This document shows, one piece after another, positions 28,734 through 43,400 of a stretch of 64,000 nt of DNA. Source of the DNA: Trichomonas vaginalis G3 (Eukaryota > Parabasalia > Trichomonadida > Trichomonadidae). Location of the stretch: the NCBI RefSeq assembly GCF_026262505.1, contig NC_067203.1, forward strand, positions 8,184,001-8,248,000. Direction: 5' to 3'. Below the pieces are notes generated by a model. The model made no database searches, was not told where the DNA came from, and saw only the letters and a list, made by a program, of their open reading frames with translations. The position numbers were made by a program, and so were the translations under genes. Numbering within the stretch: the stretch's first letter is position 1; each line of letters begins with the position of its first letter.

Positions 28734-28875
28734 GCTCCAAAAATAATTCTATCTCTTCTGTAAACATACATTTTTTGTTTATAAAAATTTGACAATTTTT
28801 TATCTACATTCATTATTATTTCATTTTTATGTATCAATTTAAAGATTATTATTTAACAAAAAAAGTTTAAAATCT

Positions 28876-30915
28876 TTATTTCTCAAATTGTTGATGATAG
28901 AGCTCAAGTAATTGCTCTGTCGATGTAGATTGTTCCCATGTCTTATCTGTTCTAGTTCTATAGTATCTTCCAAATCTGATTGTGAGGCCTTTCTCGCCTA
29001 ATTCACCCCAGCAAGCGCTGTAAGTTGGTGTTGTTTGGATATCTGCAACTTGAATTTCCCAAACGAGCTCTGGCTTGAAGAAAACTGGATCTTGGTCTAA
29101 TGGCCTGCAGTCAACATTGTCTGGGCACTTCTCCATTTCGAGTGGATGTAATTTCTCATAAAATTCCTTGAGATCATCTTCCTTGAAACCTGTGCCGACA
29201 AAGCAAAGAGATTCAACCTTGCCTGTAACATTGTTATAAACGCCAACAAGGAAAGCACCATAAACAGATGTTCTCTTGCCTTTGCCATATGTAGCACCGA
29301 TGACAACGACATCAATAGTATCTGGAGGAATTTCTTCTGCAACGCCACCTTTGAAGACTTCTTTGCTGATGTAATCCTTCTTCAACTTTGCCCAACTCAT
29401 TGCTCTCTTTCCGCACTCGTATCTTCCATTGAGTGTCTTGACCATGAGTCCTTCTGTTCTGTTGCTAACAGCTTCTTCGAAGAAGTCGCCAAGATCTTCG
29501 ATCTTTGAAGCATTCTTGTATGTTGCCAACTGCAATTTCGTTGGAACAACAGTAACGATTTCATGCAACTTATCTCTGCGCTTCTCGAGTGGTTCATCTA
29601 ACATACTTACTCCATTGTAGGAAAGCAAGTCGAATGCACAAACACAAACATGAATTGCAGATGGAGTATCTGTTCCTTTCTTTGGACGATTCATCAAAGT
29701 TTGGAATGGCAAAATTACGTGTTTCTCTGGATCATAGGCAACAATCTCGGAGTCTAAGATGTATTGTTCACCCTTAACATTGTCTGTGATGATATCAGCA
29801 ACATCTGCAAACTTAGCAGTAGAATCTTCTGCACTTCTTGAGAAAATTCTGACTTTGCCTTCTTTGTTCTTATGAATTTGAGCTCTTTCGCCATCGTACT
29901 TGTATTCGCCTGTGATTCTTCCATCGCCAAGACGTCTCTTGATTTCATCGAGTTTCTTTGCTGGCTTAGCAAGCATTGGCATTGCAGGAATTCCAACTTT
30001 GATGTTGATATTCTTCTCTGCTCCCTTGAAACTGCCTCTGAGAAACTCAACAAGGATCTCGTCGATGATTGGGTATCTGTAGTAGATCTCACGGAACAAG
30101 TGGCCATGATCTTTAAGGTCTTCTTCATCAGGATTGTTCTTAATCATTCCCATGATGTACTCGCGGCGGCGGAATGCCATACCTAAAGCAAATAAGAATG
30201 ATTCATGTGCAGCGCCAACTCTAAGTTTGCACTCAAGCATACGAACAATGCATTTGACTTCTTCTGGTTTGCAATTTGTTAATAATTTCTGGATTGTTTG
30301 TGTTCTATTGCGATCTGAGTTGGCACCTTGGAATCCTGCCATCTTGAGGAATTCTTTGTAGACGCCGGTAATTGTATATGCTTCGTTGACTTTGCCGAAC
30401 ATTGATGTCATTGATTTTTGTGTGGATCTGATCTGCTGAGCAACCTTGGAAAGGTCACCTTCTTTCTTCAGCTTCTCTTTCACAACTTTTTTGTCGCCGA
30501 GAGCAGAAATAATACTTTCCTGGCCAATGTTAATTTTAACACCTTCATGATTGGGACGAAGTTGTCCGAGACATAAAAATACGAATGGGACAATGTCCTT
30601 TGGTGTTGTCATGAGGATTGCCAAGAAGTATTTGCAGAGTAAATCGTTAATTTCGAGCTTTCCAGTTAATGGTTCGAGCTCATCGACCATTTTTGTAATA
30701 AATGTGAATGGAATTGGATCTCCTCTGTTCCAGGCTACATATCCAACGACATCTCGAGGAATATTGTAACCTTCGACAGTTGGGATTTCAACATCCTTGA
30801 AAACGTTGTCAAAATCTGATATATTTACGTTGACTTGCTTGCGTACAATAGCGTTCTTCTTTGTAGACTCAATATCTTTTCCTCCAAAGAATTTCGCAAT
30901 TCCCTGTTGAGTCAT
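28876..30915 (-). CDS. LIG1: ATP-dependent DNA ligase I
   Basis: 679 residues from the ATG at 30915; the frame extends upstream to a TTG at 31002, but starting at 30915 puts a PCNA-interaction box (QQGIAKFF, residues 3-10) at the N-terminus, as in DNA ligase I. An N-terminal DNA-binding domain (~70-290) precedes the nucleotidyltransferase core with the active-site lysine motif EYKYDGERAQIH (near 335) and motifs such as EGLMVK and WAKLKKDY, then the OB-fold (IRFGRYYRTRTDKTWEQ). It seals Okazaki fragments in nuclear replication and repair. The protein is shorter than animal LIG1 because the long N-terminal extension is absent. The frame is intact. Confidence 0.96.
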   Translation of the reverse strand: MTQQGIAKFFGGKDIESTKKNAIVRKQVNVNISDFDNVFKDVEIPTVEGYNIPRDVVGYVAWNRGDPIPFTFITKMVDELEPLTGKLEINDLLCKYFLAILMTTPKDIVPFVFLCLGQLRPNHEGVKINIGQESIISALGDKKVVKEKLKKEGDLSKVAQQIRSTQKSMTSMFGKVNEAYTITGVYKEFLKMAGFQGANSDRNRTQTIQKLLTNCKPEEVKCIVRMLECKLRVGAAHESFLFALGMAFRRREYIMGMIKNNPDEEDLKDHGHLFREIYYRYPIIDEILVEFLRGSFKGAEKNINIKVGIPAMPMLAKPAKKLDEIKRRLGDGRITGEYKYDGERAQIHKNKEGKVRIFSRSAEDSTAKFADVADIITDNVKGEQYILDSEIVAYDPEKHVILPFQTLMNRPKKGTDTPSAIHVCVCAFDLLSYNGVSMLDEPLEKRRDKLHEIVTVVPTKLQLATYKNASKIEDLGDFFEEAVSNRTEGLMVKTLNGRYECGKRAMSWAKLKKDYISKEVFKGGVAEEIPPDTIDVVVIGATYGKGKRTSVYGAFLVGVYNNVTGKVESLCFVGTGFKEDDLKEFYEKLHPLEMEKCPDNVDCRPLDQDPVFFKPELVWEIQVADIQTTPTYSACWGELGEKGLTIRFGRYYRTRTDKTWEQSTSTEQLLELYHQQFEK

Positions 30916-31480
30916 AATTTTTTGGTATTTTCTAATTGAAATGGCCGGCCTGAAATATAGCATTATCAATAGGTGAATTAAAAAGATTTTAGAGGAATTC
31001 AAAATCCTAAACGTCTTTTTTGTAAATTTTTTCAGTCAAATTTTTCAAATCAATTGAAAAATCAATTGACTTTTATTTTTCGGAAACAAAATCAATGCAA
31101 TGTTATGTATTACTGGCATACTAATGTTAATCTAAGATGATTTTTTAGTTATATAGCTTGAAAGAATCAAGTTTCAATTGTTGATGCACAGGATTGCAAA
31201 GTTGTTTCATCTTAAAGAACCAACACGGTGATTTATACGTAAGATTACACATAGATATATATACCTAAATAGTTACCAGACGAACAAAAAACAGAAGATT
31301 TCCGAAATATTACAAGAATATGGCATATCTTATGATTTAGAATGATTTAGAAGGATAACAAACTTTATTTAAAGAAAATAATTATAATTTTTTATATATA
31401 TGAAGATGAAAATAAAAAACAAATAAACATATAAAAACATAAAACAATAAATAAAAAAAAACAAACTTAGCTATAAGGTG
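30916..31480. other. Intergenic, no gene seen
   Basis: Between the ligase start and the end of the dynein gene. AT-rich, with no frame or RNA gene supported; it should hold the ligase promoter and the dynein 3' end signals. Confidence 0.6.
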
Positions 31481-34400
31481 TTATCTTGATAATGAACAAA
31501 GCAATGCAACACCTCTCTTGATCCAAAATGCTTCATCGACATCTGTAGGAAGCTCAATTGTAAGTACATAGTTAGAAGAGTGACCTGTTGTTGTAAGAAC
31601 ACCTTGTCTTGTTCCAATCTTGTAGACAGGGCATCTGTAGATACCTGTTGTTGGAGTAACTCTGTTTTGAACTGGTTTGAGCCAAATAACTGGCATTTCT
31701 TGTGTCAACTGTCTTGGCAATGCGTCAACTAACTTCTTTCCAATTGTATCGTATCCGCAAGCTTCTAAGTACAAACCATAGATGTAGACACCATCTTGTG
31801 GAGGTCTGATGATTCTCTGAGGTCCTTTGTCTTGTACCTGGAAATCGAAGGAAATTTCATCGATTGGAACTTTGTATTTTCTTGCGAAGTTTTGTTTTGT
31901 TCCTGTTAAGAAAGCCTGTGGGAAGAAGAATCCGGAGATCCAGAAGACTCTTGGCTGTCCGAAATCGATCCAATCGCGTAAGAATTTGAGACGATCGTTG
32001 AGATCCGCCATCCAAGAGTTGAGTGGTTTCATTGATGGATAAGCGATTGCTGCCCAATTTGGAGGAACAACGTTTTGGTCGATTGCTGTTGACATTTCTT
32101 CCAATTCGTTTGTGAAAACAATGAGACCCTTCATTGCTTTGATTAAAGCCTTGAGTGATGTCTCAATCAACTGGAGCAATTCGTTGTATCTAACAGCTTC
32201 TTGTTGGAGAACTGTGTTCATTGATTCTTCGTAGACATTCGGGAATTTCTCTTGGATTGTCTTCATATCCAACTGCTGAGGAACTTTTCTAAGCAAAGCA
32301 TTGACTGTTTGAACGAGGCTGTTGTTTCCTCCTGAAGAGTTTCCGCCTCCACGTGGCCTTGTCGACAAAATATCAGACAAGATAGTGAAGGAAGTTTGCT
32401 GCTTCAAGTTCAAATCAGCGTTTTGATGGAGGCCGAAGAGTTCTGGAGTATCTGTGACTGAATATTGATTGATTACTTCGAGGTATTCTGGGAGATTCGA
32501 TGGAGGAGGTGTCATGTAATTTCCAGCAATGTTGAAGCCTTCTTTGAGGACTTCTTCGCGATAGAAATCTTGGCACAAAGTCAACAATGTTCTGCGATCC
32601 CAATCATCAGTTACACGACCACCGTAGTTGATTTCTCCTGCGAGGAAACCAAGTGTCTTGTAAGGAATTGGTCCTGTTGCTGACAAGAAGAGGTTCAACT
32701 GTTTCCTGGAAATGTCTAAATCGCCTTTCGTCCATTCGTAAATGCAGTTCCAACCGAGTGGTCCGTATTTCCTCCTTCCAAGAACAACGGCGTGGAAGAA
32801 GCACAAAGAATAGAACAACGACTTGAACTCGTTTTCTCTTGGACATTCTTTGAGTGTCTTCTGTCCATAAGACTGGAACAACTGTGTCAATGTAGCCTTC
32901 AATCCTTGTGGTGGCTCTGTTGTGACTTTGATACCGTTCTGCAAAATGGAAACTGGGAAAGCGGCAGAAGGCATTGAAGTGAGCCACAATCTGAAATCAT
33001 TGTGAACATCTTTCAAGTTCTGAAGGATTTCTTCGAGTTTAGGCATCCATGATGTAGCCAAGTGACAGTTCTGCAGCAAAACCCAGAAACCTTCTGTTCT
33101 TCCGTTCTCTATAAGCTCTGCAGCTTTCGTTCCTTGTCCTTGGCCGAGAGAAAGAGCTCTCAATTTCTCGAGGAATCCCATTTGTGCTGCGAAGTTCTGG
33201 ACATCTTGTGCTGGATCTGTACCACTGCTCAAGATGAAGATAATTGGTGTTGTTGGGCCTGCATCTGCGTAAGCTTGGCTGATGTTTGATGGTTCAACAA
33301 CGAGATATTCATCACCTAAATCTTCTCTGATCATCTTTGTAAATCCGTCAACTAATGTATCTGGTCTCAAACATCTTGCGATGCAGAGTCTTCTGAACAA
33401 GTTCATTCTCTCGTCGTAGCTTCCTCCGATTGGATCTTCGAAGAAGTTTTCGATCTTGAGAACATCTTGGACATGTTCAGCCACGTAATTATCGAATCCA
33501 TCGAATACTTCGATCTGTGACAAATTGAACAATTCTGCCCATGTTGCATCAGTTATTGACTCAGGAACTTTGTTTGGAGGTGGTTCTTGAGTTGTTTCTG
33601 TTGTTCCTGTTAACAAGAACTTCCATTCATTCTCTGTGATGTCTCCTTTATCGAGTTTGATTCTTGCTGCAATCAAAAAGGCGAACATCAACTGATGCTT
33701 TGCGAACAAAGAGTTGGAAATGTTCTTGAAAACTTTGAGAGTTATGTATTGAATGAGATTTGCAATTCTCTCTTCAAGAACAGCAGAATGTGGTGCTGCA
33801 GAAATCAATTTAGAAACTAATCCTGCGTACCATGACAATGAATATTGATACATAGGAGCAACATGTCTTAAATCGATTACGCAGAAGTACAAAAGAGCTC
33901 CACGTCTTGCAACAGGTTCGTATTCTCTTCTGCTGCTATCGATTTGCTTTTCTGTTTCTTCTGATTGAGCCATGGACACTGTTAATGTCTTCTGTGTCTT
34001 GTTTGACTCTGCCAATGTGTTGATAAGTTCAACATCATCGAGAATATCGCCTTTAGATTCTTGCAACAACTGCAAAATCTTTGCTTGTATTTCAAGCATT
34101 TGGGACTTCATTTGAGCGTTGTTTACGACCAATGTTTCTTTCTCTTTCTCGAGATTTGGTTTCTCTTTAGCAACAACCAATGCAAGTAATTGATCACTTA
34201 AAGCTGTTTGTGTAATTGTGAAGTTGATCAATGTAACTTTTGCAAGGTTTTCTGGTGAGAAAGTTGGGTTTGGATTTGTTGTAACCATGTACAATTTGAA
34301 GGTTGGATTTAGAGTAACTTGATGCTCTAATTTGATTTGTACTGGTTTATCTCTTGATGAAATCATGAGAATTGGATCTAATGAAGGATCTAATTCCTCA

Positions 34401-37400
34401 TCAATTCCTTCAACTAAAACTGGACGTCCGAAATTGATGGCGTTTTCAAGAGAACGAACAAATGTCTTTTCTTTCGGCCTGAGAACTAAAATCTCTGGTT
34501 CGATGTTCTTGATGAAATTGGAAGCTTGGTTTTGTGGATCAATAATCAAAGGCCATTTCCTGCATTCAGTTAACACAATGGCGTTTTCAATGGAGAGATC
34601 ATCTCTTGGCAAAGCCTTCAAGTTCCACTGCAAAACTGTTAATGGATCACCGAGAATCTTTGTGATGTTTCCTCCCGGTGTTCTTGGGAATCCGAATTCT
34701 TCAAGTTTCTGGGACCATTCGAGCAAAATAAGCTTTCTGAAATCGGATGTGAATGGACCTAAGTAAGCAACAGATGCAGCAGCAAGAAGCAAATCTCCTG
34801 TGATTCTCCTCTTTTGGGCATCGAAGTCAACCAACATTTTCTGCCATGATTCACGTTCGTGTTCAAGAGATGAAGTGAGAATAGAAGCGTTTTGAAGACG
34901 AATTGTACATTTCTCTTTCTTGTCTGTGAGTTCTTTGAGTTCTTGTTCAGATTTCTTGTGCTTCTCTTCCAATTCGGCAACTTTGGCTTCGATATCTGCA
35001 AGTTTAGCTTTGTTTTCTTCGACAATCTTCAAAGCTTCTTGTTGGTTCTTTTCTGCTTCTGCTTTCTTTCTTCTCTTTGGTTCTACTTCGACATTCACGT
35101 TGTAATAGAGTTCGATAGCGTGAACCCACAAGCAGATTGTTCCCATGGCCTGAGATTTGGATGACATGACTTCTGGAGCGAAATCAGGGTTGTCCAAAAC
35201 AACTCTCAATTTCTGCATTTTTACAGGAGAAATCTTGTCTTTGTTGAGGCCAATCCAATCCTTCAGACGCTTGACGAAGTTTGGATCTGCGAGAATTGAT
35301 TTGGCGGCGGAGAAGTAATCATCGTAAGGCTGACCATTTGGTCTCTTTCCTTTCTTTGGTGGCTCATCGAAAATGATGCAAAGAGCTGTGCAAACTAATC
35401 TCATTGGTTCTGTTTCGACTGCGACAGCTTTGAGTTCGGAAATTTCGGATCTAGAAAGTTTGGAAAGAGCTTGAACAGCTGCTTCAATCTTTGGCTCGAC
35501 TTGTTTGAGATCTTCAGCAGCTTGTTGACTTAATTGGTCTGCAATTACTGATTGTTCTTCTGCTTCTTTTGTGGCTGCAGCGACTTTGTCTTTCGTTGCT
35601 TTCGCTTGTTCTTGGTTCGCGGAAAGTTCTCTGATCATAATAACTGTTTCATCCTTTCTTCTTGCGAGTTCTGGCTGCAATTCTCTGATGTTCTTCTCGA
35701 GAACGACAATTTCCTTTGATGCTTCTTCCATCTTTTGAAGACCTTTCTGGATGTTGTTTGTTGTTGTTTCGAGTTTTGTCTTCAATCTGTCTCCAAGAGA
35801 TGTAATCAAGTTCAGGAAGGAAAGGAATGTTGAAGGAGTAACGTAGTTAGTACGTTTCATCTCTTCGAAGAACTTCTGGCAATAATTGGATACAATGGAA
35901 TGTGCAGAAGCGCAGAACTTTGAATATTCTGGTCCAATGACTCTTGTTGAAACGTTTTCAAGAGCTTCAATTGGCCATTCAGCGAACCAATCGATTGTGC
36001 AACAAGAAATTAATGATGGGAACATTCTTACACGTCTTCTGAATGATGAACCAATTGGTGACAAAGCAATCATGACGTGCATGTGTGATTTGACTTGAGA
36101 AATGAAGAGGGAATAAACGGAAGCTCTTGTTGCAACAATACCAAGAGTTTTAGCCAAAGGTGTTGTTCCTGTAATGATCTTTTCCATGTCATCATCATCG
36201 AACAATGCTGGAGGATCACCGCTGTTCAAAAGACAGTTGATATCTTCGAAGAATGATTCATCAATCAACTGTGATTCTGAAACTAAGAAAACGGTTTCTT
36301 TCTTTTGCAAGCCGCAGTCAAGTAACAATCTCTTTAAGTCCTGGCGCCATTCAACTCTCGAATATGATCGAGAAACCTCTGGTTGGAACAACTGTACGCC
36401 GCAGATATAAGCAGCCAATCTTGTTAATGATTGACGACCTGAACCACCGACACCAAGTAACAAACCATTTCGTCCTGGTTCTCTTATGATGCGGCAGATT
36501 CTGCAGAGATGTTGTATGGCTTCTGAGAAGAGACACAAATCAAGAGGATGTGAATTTGCTGCGTTGTAATCGTCGAGATTGTTCTGGCAAACTCTTGTGA
36601 ACTTCTCGAGATCGGTGACTTGTTGGTATTTCTTGGAATCATCAACACCAAAGTCTGCGTAAATGACTGGTTCGATTGAGCTCAAATGGAAGTGTCTGAC
36701 ACCGAATGTTTCGTGTAAAACTCTCTTCAATAATCTCATGAACCAATCTCTGTTTTCATCATTTACAAGTCTGTCGTGATAGACTCTGATTGACTCATGG
36801 TACCAGATCCTCAAAACATTGTTCTTGTCGTTTGCCTGGCTGGAATGAAGAGAAGTTACACCTCTTATTACTTGAGCGATATCTCTCAAGTTGAATGTGT
36901 AATGAACTCTTGAAGGTGTTGGCAATAACTGCTTGCAAACTGTGTCGTAGATTTCAACGGATGCTTTGATTAATGGCTCGATTACATCGGAAACAGCTTG
37001 CAAAGGATGGCTCAATATTGCGTGGAAGATTCTTGTCATTGAATCATTTGATATTTCAGGGAAAACGATCTGATGGAAGTGTCTTAAGAATCTTCCTGTT
37101 GGTGTTTGTTCTGGACCTTCAGGAGATCTCATTGAACAGACCATTTGTACATCGACAAACTTCTTAAATGTTCTCTTCTTCCTGTCGTACCAGCCGCCTT
37201 GTGAAAGCAACTGCCTTAACAGTTCTATTGGTGGCTGTGCTCCATATTTCTCTTTGCGAGGCATGTTGATATCATCGACAAAAATAATTGCGCGGTGATC
37301 AATTGGCGGACCAAAGATACCTGCTGATCTTCTGTCGAATTTGCTGTCAATGAGGTCTTGTACACCATTGGCTGTTGTCTGGGCAGAGAACGTCAACGGG

Positions 37401-40400
37401 TTGTTGACAAGTGTTGGTTGGGATTCAATGTACTTTTGTAAAGTAACGGTTTTTCCTGAACCTGTAACACCAGTAACCAAAACAGCGATTCCGTTCATGA
37501 CCAAAGCGTTGATAACCCATGAATGTCTTGTTGTTTCAACTGTTGGAATGATAGCATCTGACGGAACACCTCCTTCCGGTGGCTTGTCTGTCATATCAAT
37601 CCATTTGGTCCATTCATTTCCTTTGACGCAATAATCGAACAATGTCAATTCATCAGGTCTTGGAATATTTTGTTTATCAAGGATTCCTTTGACTGTTGTA
37701 TCGAATGCCTGTCTATCCTGGCCATTTGTCATTGCGCCAAGTGACCAGTACAATGAGAAGATCATGAAGTTATTGATGTTTGTCAGATCTTTCTCCGATT
37801 TCAAGATTGCGGAAAGCAAATTCAAGAAATTGCTGAAGAAAGTGTATTCGTGGAATGGCAAAACCGATTTGATTTCTGCTTTAACGAAATCAATGGCAGG
37901 AACTAATACATCAGGGATAAACTTAGTGATCTGTGGTTCAAGGACAGCTCTCTTGTCTTCATGATTCAATAACCATGTGTACAAAAGACTCTCGTAATCG
38001 TGGATCTTGTTTTCGATGTAAACCATACCACAACGAGAAACTGTAGCTGGGGAAGCGACCTTTAGATCTTCTACTTCGAAGAACATTCTCATTCTCGGTG
38101 TCAAAGGAATGACTTCTGATGATGACAAGCAAAGTTTCTTGTTATCATCGAGAACTGTGTTCATGTTTTCAATCCACAAAGCATCGACAGGACCATCCAA
38201 GACAATCCAATGATGTACAGGCGGTGGCTCGGCAGATGCGAATCTAACAGCATCAGCAAGTAAACCATCTGTGAAATCGTGGCTGTGCGGATCGAAATCA
38301 CCGTACAATTGGCCTAAAGTAATTGACTTTGGATTGATAATTGTTGGTTGAACAGGTGAATATTGTTGGTTGTCTTTGGAAAGAATTGTTAATGCTTCTG
38401 CAAGTGTTTCGTAGCAGACTGTCTTACCACATCCGGCTGGACCAACCAACATAACACCATGACGAACTCCGACGGTTTCGTAAAGTTCGATAGCTTTGTC
38501 TATCATTGAATCTTTCAGTTTCTTCTTCTTGCAGACTTCTCTGATTGCAGCAATGAGGTTTGTGTAATCCAAATGCTTCTCCTGGACATTCGGGAACAGA
38601 TCTGAGATAATGTTGTTGAACAATGGCAAGTCTTGACGTGTAAACTTTGGAACGTTTACATCTTTCAAAGCTCTCAAAATAATTAATTGTTCGGAAAGAT
38701 CTTTCTCTCTTTGGAGCAAATTACCAGCAGTATTAATAACTGTCTTAACAGCACGCATACCGAAATCGTAGTGGGACTGGTTGGAAAGCTGTTCTGATGA
38801 CAATCTGAAGGTGGAAGTGATTTTGACAGCCAAAGATTTGGCGGTTTCGAAACCGAAAGAATACAAAAGAATTTCTGCAATCATTGTGTAATCAGGAACC
38901 ATCATAGCAACTGGTCTGAACAAAGCTTTCAAGTTATCAGGAAGTTCTGTACGTCCCGCGTAACCTGGGTTCATTGTGATGAAAATAGCACATGTTGGAT
39001 TTAATCTGACTTCACGACCTTCAAAAGTGAAGTGATGTTTATGTTGTTGAATGGCCGCTTGAATTGTAGCAATTTGCTGAGCGATAACAGAAAGAACTTC
39101 GATATCAATACGGTTGAATTCATCGAAGCAAGCCCAAGCGCCGCAAGAAGAAAGACCTGTGAAGAAAGTACCCATTTGCAAGTAATCCAAACCTTCAGAA
39201 CAGTTAAATACGACGCATTGTTTAGCAACAACTTTTGCGAGATCTTTAGTTGTTTCTGTTTTACCTGTACCTGCAGGACCTTGAGGAGCACCACCCATCT
39301 GCATGTCCAAAGCAGTTAGAAGTGTTAAATAGCATCTATCTGTAAGAGGAGTGATAACAAGACGTGGTGTTGAACCTAGATATTCATATCCGTATCTGAA
39401 TTCAGCATTAACCATTCGAATAACATCGTATCCATTTACGAAATATTGTCTTAACTGTGATATCCATTCGAATTGGTTGATATCGGATATGTTTTGATCT
39501 GCGAGTTTTCTGACGACATCTCTGTTGTGCATTTCCATGACAATCAGTGATGAAACAGCAACTCTTGCGATATCAGTTAAGTTTGTTGTTGTGAGTTTAG
39601 CCAGTTCAAGTAATTGTCCGAAAATTGTTTCGTACAATTGTTTGAGAGATTTTCCTTTGATGGCATTTTCTACAGCTGTTGTCCACATGATTTGGAAAAC
39701 AGCAATAGTGATTTGCGCTGGCCAAATATCGATCCATTCTGTTCTTGGTCTTGTTGGATATTCTGTAACAGCTTGTTCCATGATTTTCTCGAGTGTGTTT
39801 CTCATTTCGCCTTCGACATCAAGCATCCAGTGTTCAACTGATCCTGTTAAATTCGTTGGCTTCGAGAATGGAACTCTTTCGCCTTCGATAGAGATCATCT
39901 CTGTGACGCAATCTGTTCCTTTGAAGGTGATTGAGCCAATGTTTTCGAAGCAACGTTTGAGATAAGGTTGAACAGCAGAAGGAGATGTTGTTTGTGACAA
40001 AATCTTGAGGAGTTCTTCGTTTGACAAGAAGTAGAAACGAGGGAATGCTGTTCTCTTTGTTTCCAAATACTCAATCAATGCTCTTTCGATTGATTCGAGT
40101 TCAACTAACGCTTTCTTGAAGAACTGGAATAAATCATTATCATTACAGAACTTGTAAGCGTTCTGTATTTCTTTTGCCTTCTTAAGAGATGTATCCCAGT
40201 CTTCTGCGATCTTTTGGAAGCGAATACCTTCATTTGGCAACTGATGGCAGATATCTTTTGATGAGAAAATTGGTGCCAAATAGAGATATTTCGCCTGACA
40301 TTCCAACCATTTTTCAATGACATGTAATGTCAATTGCAAACCAGTTGTCCATGAAGTAATTTCTTCTTCGAAAGGAGCTTTGTACTGTGAGAAGTTGATG

Positions 40401-43400
40401 GCTTGTAAAGTAATCAAGTTCTCATCCAATTGGTTGATAATATCTTCGCATGTATGAAGAATCAACCAATCTGTTTCTTTGTAATTCGTGATATCCAAAA
40501 CAGTTTCTCCCCATTGGTCTGCAATCTTCTTCAACGATGTCTTGATGTTGTGCTCGTTAGTTGCAGCTGTGGAAATCTCTTGTGCATTGGCTATGTGGTC
40601 GGCCAATTTAAGTTCTATCGTATTTTGAAGTGTCATTGTTGGTGTCAAAGTAATATTTGCTCCAACAAGGTCGCACAACTGTTTCCAGTGCTTGTCCGTC
40701 ATACCAGGATTGAGCATGATAGAGAATATCGGCAGGAACTTCTTGAATCCGTCCATTTCGGCTCTCGTTGCCTGACCAATTGCAAGGATTTCTTTGTCAG
40801 TGATGACACGAGATGATTGTACTAATTGTTGTTGAATTCCTGCGAACTGTGATTCAACATCTGCAGCGTTGAGTTGACTCAAAGGTACTTTTCTCCATTT
40901 GTCAACTGATGTCTTCCAATTAGAAATAGCTTCCCAGAACATTTTATAAGGAGCAAATGCATCTTGTTGTGATTTCAGTTGAGAATAATTCGAAATTTCC
41001 ATGTCACAGAGTTTTTCTCTCATATTGTAAAGCTCGGCCTTTTCGAGTGCTTCGTCCAATTTGGTTTGGATACCTCTGACTCTCGCTACATAAGACATGT
41101 GTTGGTTTATGTCGTTGAATGCGAATACACCTGCAATTGCAGATGTGATGGAAGTGATCTGGGAAGTGAGCATCATTGTATCGCATTGCAATGCCTTTTG
41201 TAGTTTGACCTTGTTTACCTTGAGAGCGTTGGAAACTTCTGTGGATTTGGTCAAAATCTTCTTTTCGTAGCCAACGAGTTCCCATCTGAGAGAATCTTGC
41301 TCATCAGGTATGGAAACATACATATCTTCAACGGTGTCCAGGTATTTGAGGACTTCTCCAAATTGTTTTTTGAGATCTGCAAGCTTCTTGTTCAAATTGT
41401 CGATGAAATCGCGCTGGCTGACAAGGGCTTCAATTGTCTTCGGTTCTTCAAGTAGTTTCGACCATATGTTTTCGTATGATTTCTGGATATCTTTCATTTG
41501 TTGGTGGGAAACTGAAAGAAGGAGCTGGAGAAGTGCTAAGCGGCGCTCGCTGAGTTTCTGGTGTAAGGTCTTTCGGATATTCGTGAGGTCAATTCTGAAT
41601 AATCCGATTGTAATTTTGAATGGAAAGTTAAGATGCAATTCCTTCTGTTGGCTTTCGACTTTAGCAATTGCATCTTTGACTTTGTCGAGGTCGGCTTCCG
41701 AATCCTTAAGCTTGTTTGCGAAATCCGTTGCAGATCCTTTGAGAAGTTCATCAAAGATCGAAAGAGAGCTAACGTATTCGTTCATATGCTTAATAGACTC
41801 GTCAATCATCGACTTAATTGAATTCTTGAGTCCGACCACTTCCTTAGATTCAAGATCTGGCAAAATGTAAACAGGAACAGGGGTCCACATCATAGCCTTA
41901 AGGACAGATGTTTCGATCTTCTGGAAGTCTTCGAAAGAAGATATAGCGTATTCGATCTCTTCGTTAACGGCGGAAACGAAATAATCTAATTGTGGCTGGA
42001 ACTTGACTTCTCCCTCAACACATTCGAGGAAAACTGTAAATATCGGGGTATGTTCTTCGTTTGTAGGGAAAATGTTCTCAACTTTCCTGAAATCGACGAC
42101 ATTTACTTGTGTTGGAGATTTTTCTTTAACGTATTGGTCGAACCAGTAAATTGAGTTGAGAATAAAATCGACTAGATGGCTTTGAATGATTTGATTGCAA
42201 AGGCCGATGAATCTGCCTAAAGGAGATTCCAGATAAATTGCTTTGTTGAATTCTGTAAGGGAATACGGTGGTTTGATATTTCTAATAACATCGAATATAA
42301 TTGTTGATACTTGAGAAATGAATTTCATTCTTGCTTTGCTTATCATATTCTTTTCGTAATTTCTGTGGTGTCTTTGCCATTGATCAAGAGGCAAAGCTTG
42401 CGGGCAAATGGTATTAAACAAGCAGCTGTTGGAAATATCCAAGCACCATGAAACAATGATTGGAGCAGCGTTAACAAACCAATCATTTGTAAAAAGATGG
42501 ATTCCTTGGATAGTTTTGATCTTCTCCTTGATGATTAAATCACCTTCTGTCGATGGTGTTGGTATTTCTTCGATGGATCCTGGTAATCTCGGTAATGGAA
42601 GGTTTAATCCACGATAAAGTAAAGGATTTGAAAGAATTCTCATATTGAATATTATAGAGTTGGTGACCATTTTCATTTGAGTATCAACTTCGTCAAGTAT
42701 TTTCTTGCTGAATTCGTATTTACTTCCATTTTTCGCGAAAAGCTTGAATTTTGGAGATTTCGTAATAGTCGTAAGTAATCTATTTCTGTCGCTCTGCGTA
42801 AGTGACTGAAGATCATCAGATGGAATATTCTTAACGTATAACCAATATCTGAACCAAGATTCTTCAAGACGACGAAGAGCGAAGGCGCGCTCTAAGCGAT
42901 CAACAAATGCTACTGGGTCCTCAAACGGGAAGAGCACAAATAACGGAGAAAGCAATGAACTCTTTCCATCGCGAAAACGGACGTTGTATAATCCAGTAGA
43001 CTGCTGGTACGCAATGTCAGTAACGTATTCGAGCATGCAAACTCCCTTATAAAAACGAAACGCCTGTGGAGGAACTTCTTTTAGCATTCCCAGCATCATT
43101 TCAGGCTGTAATGGGGAGAGCATGGTATCCTCGAAGTACTTAATATCGAGAAAAGATTGGAATTGAATATTGGTATCCCATAAATTACTGGGTTTTGATA
43201 AATCGATACCTCTGCGCTTTAATTCTGCAATAACATCGATTGGTTTTCCTTTGTATGGGGTGAATAAAATTGCTTTTGGCACTTGAAGTGGTTCTGTGAT
43301 GAAGATTCCTAAAGATTTATAATCTGGAACTTCTTGGTGAAGTGCTTCTGAAAAAGGATTAACATATTTACGCTTGTGTGGATCGTTCTGTGCATTATTT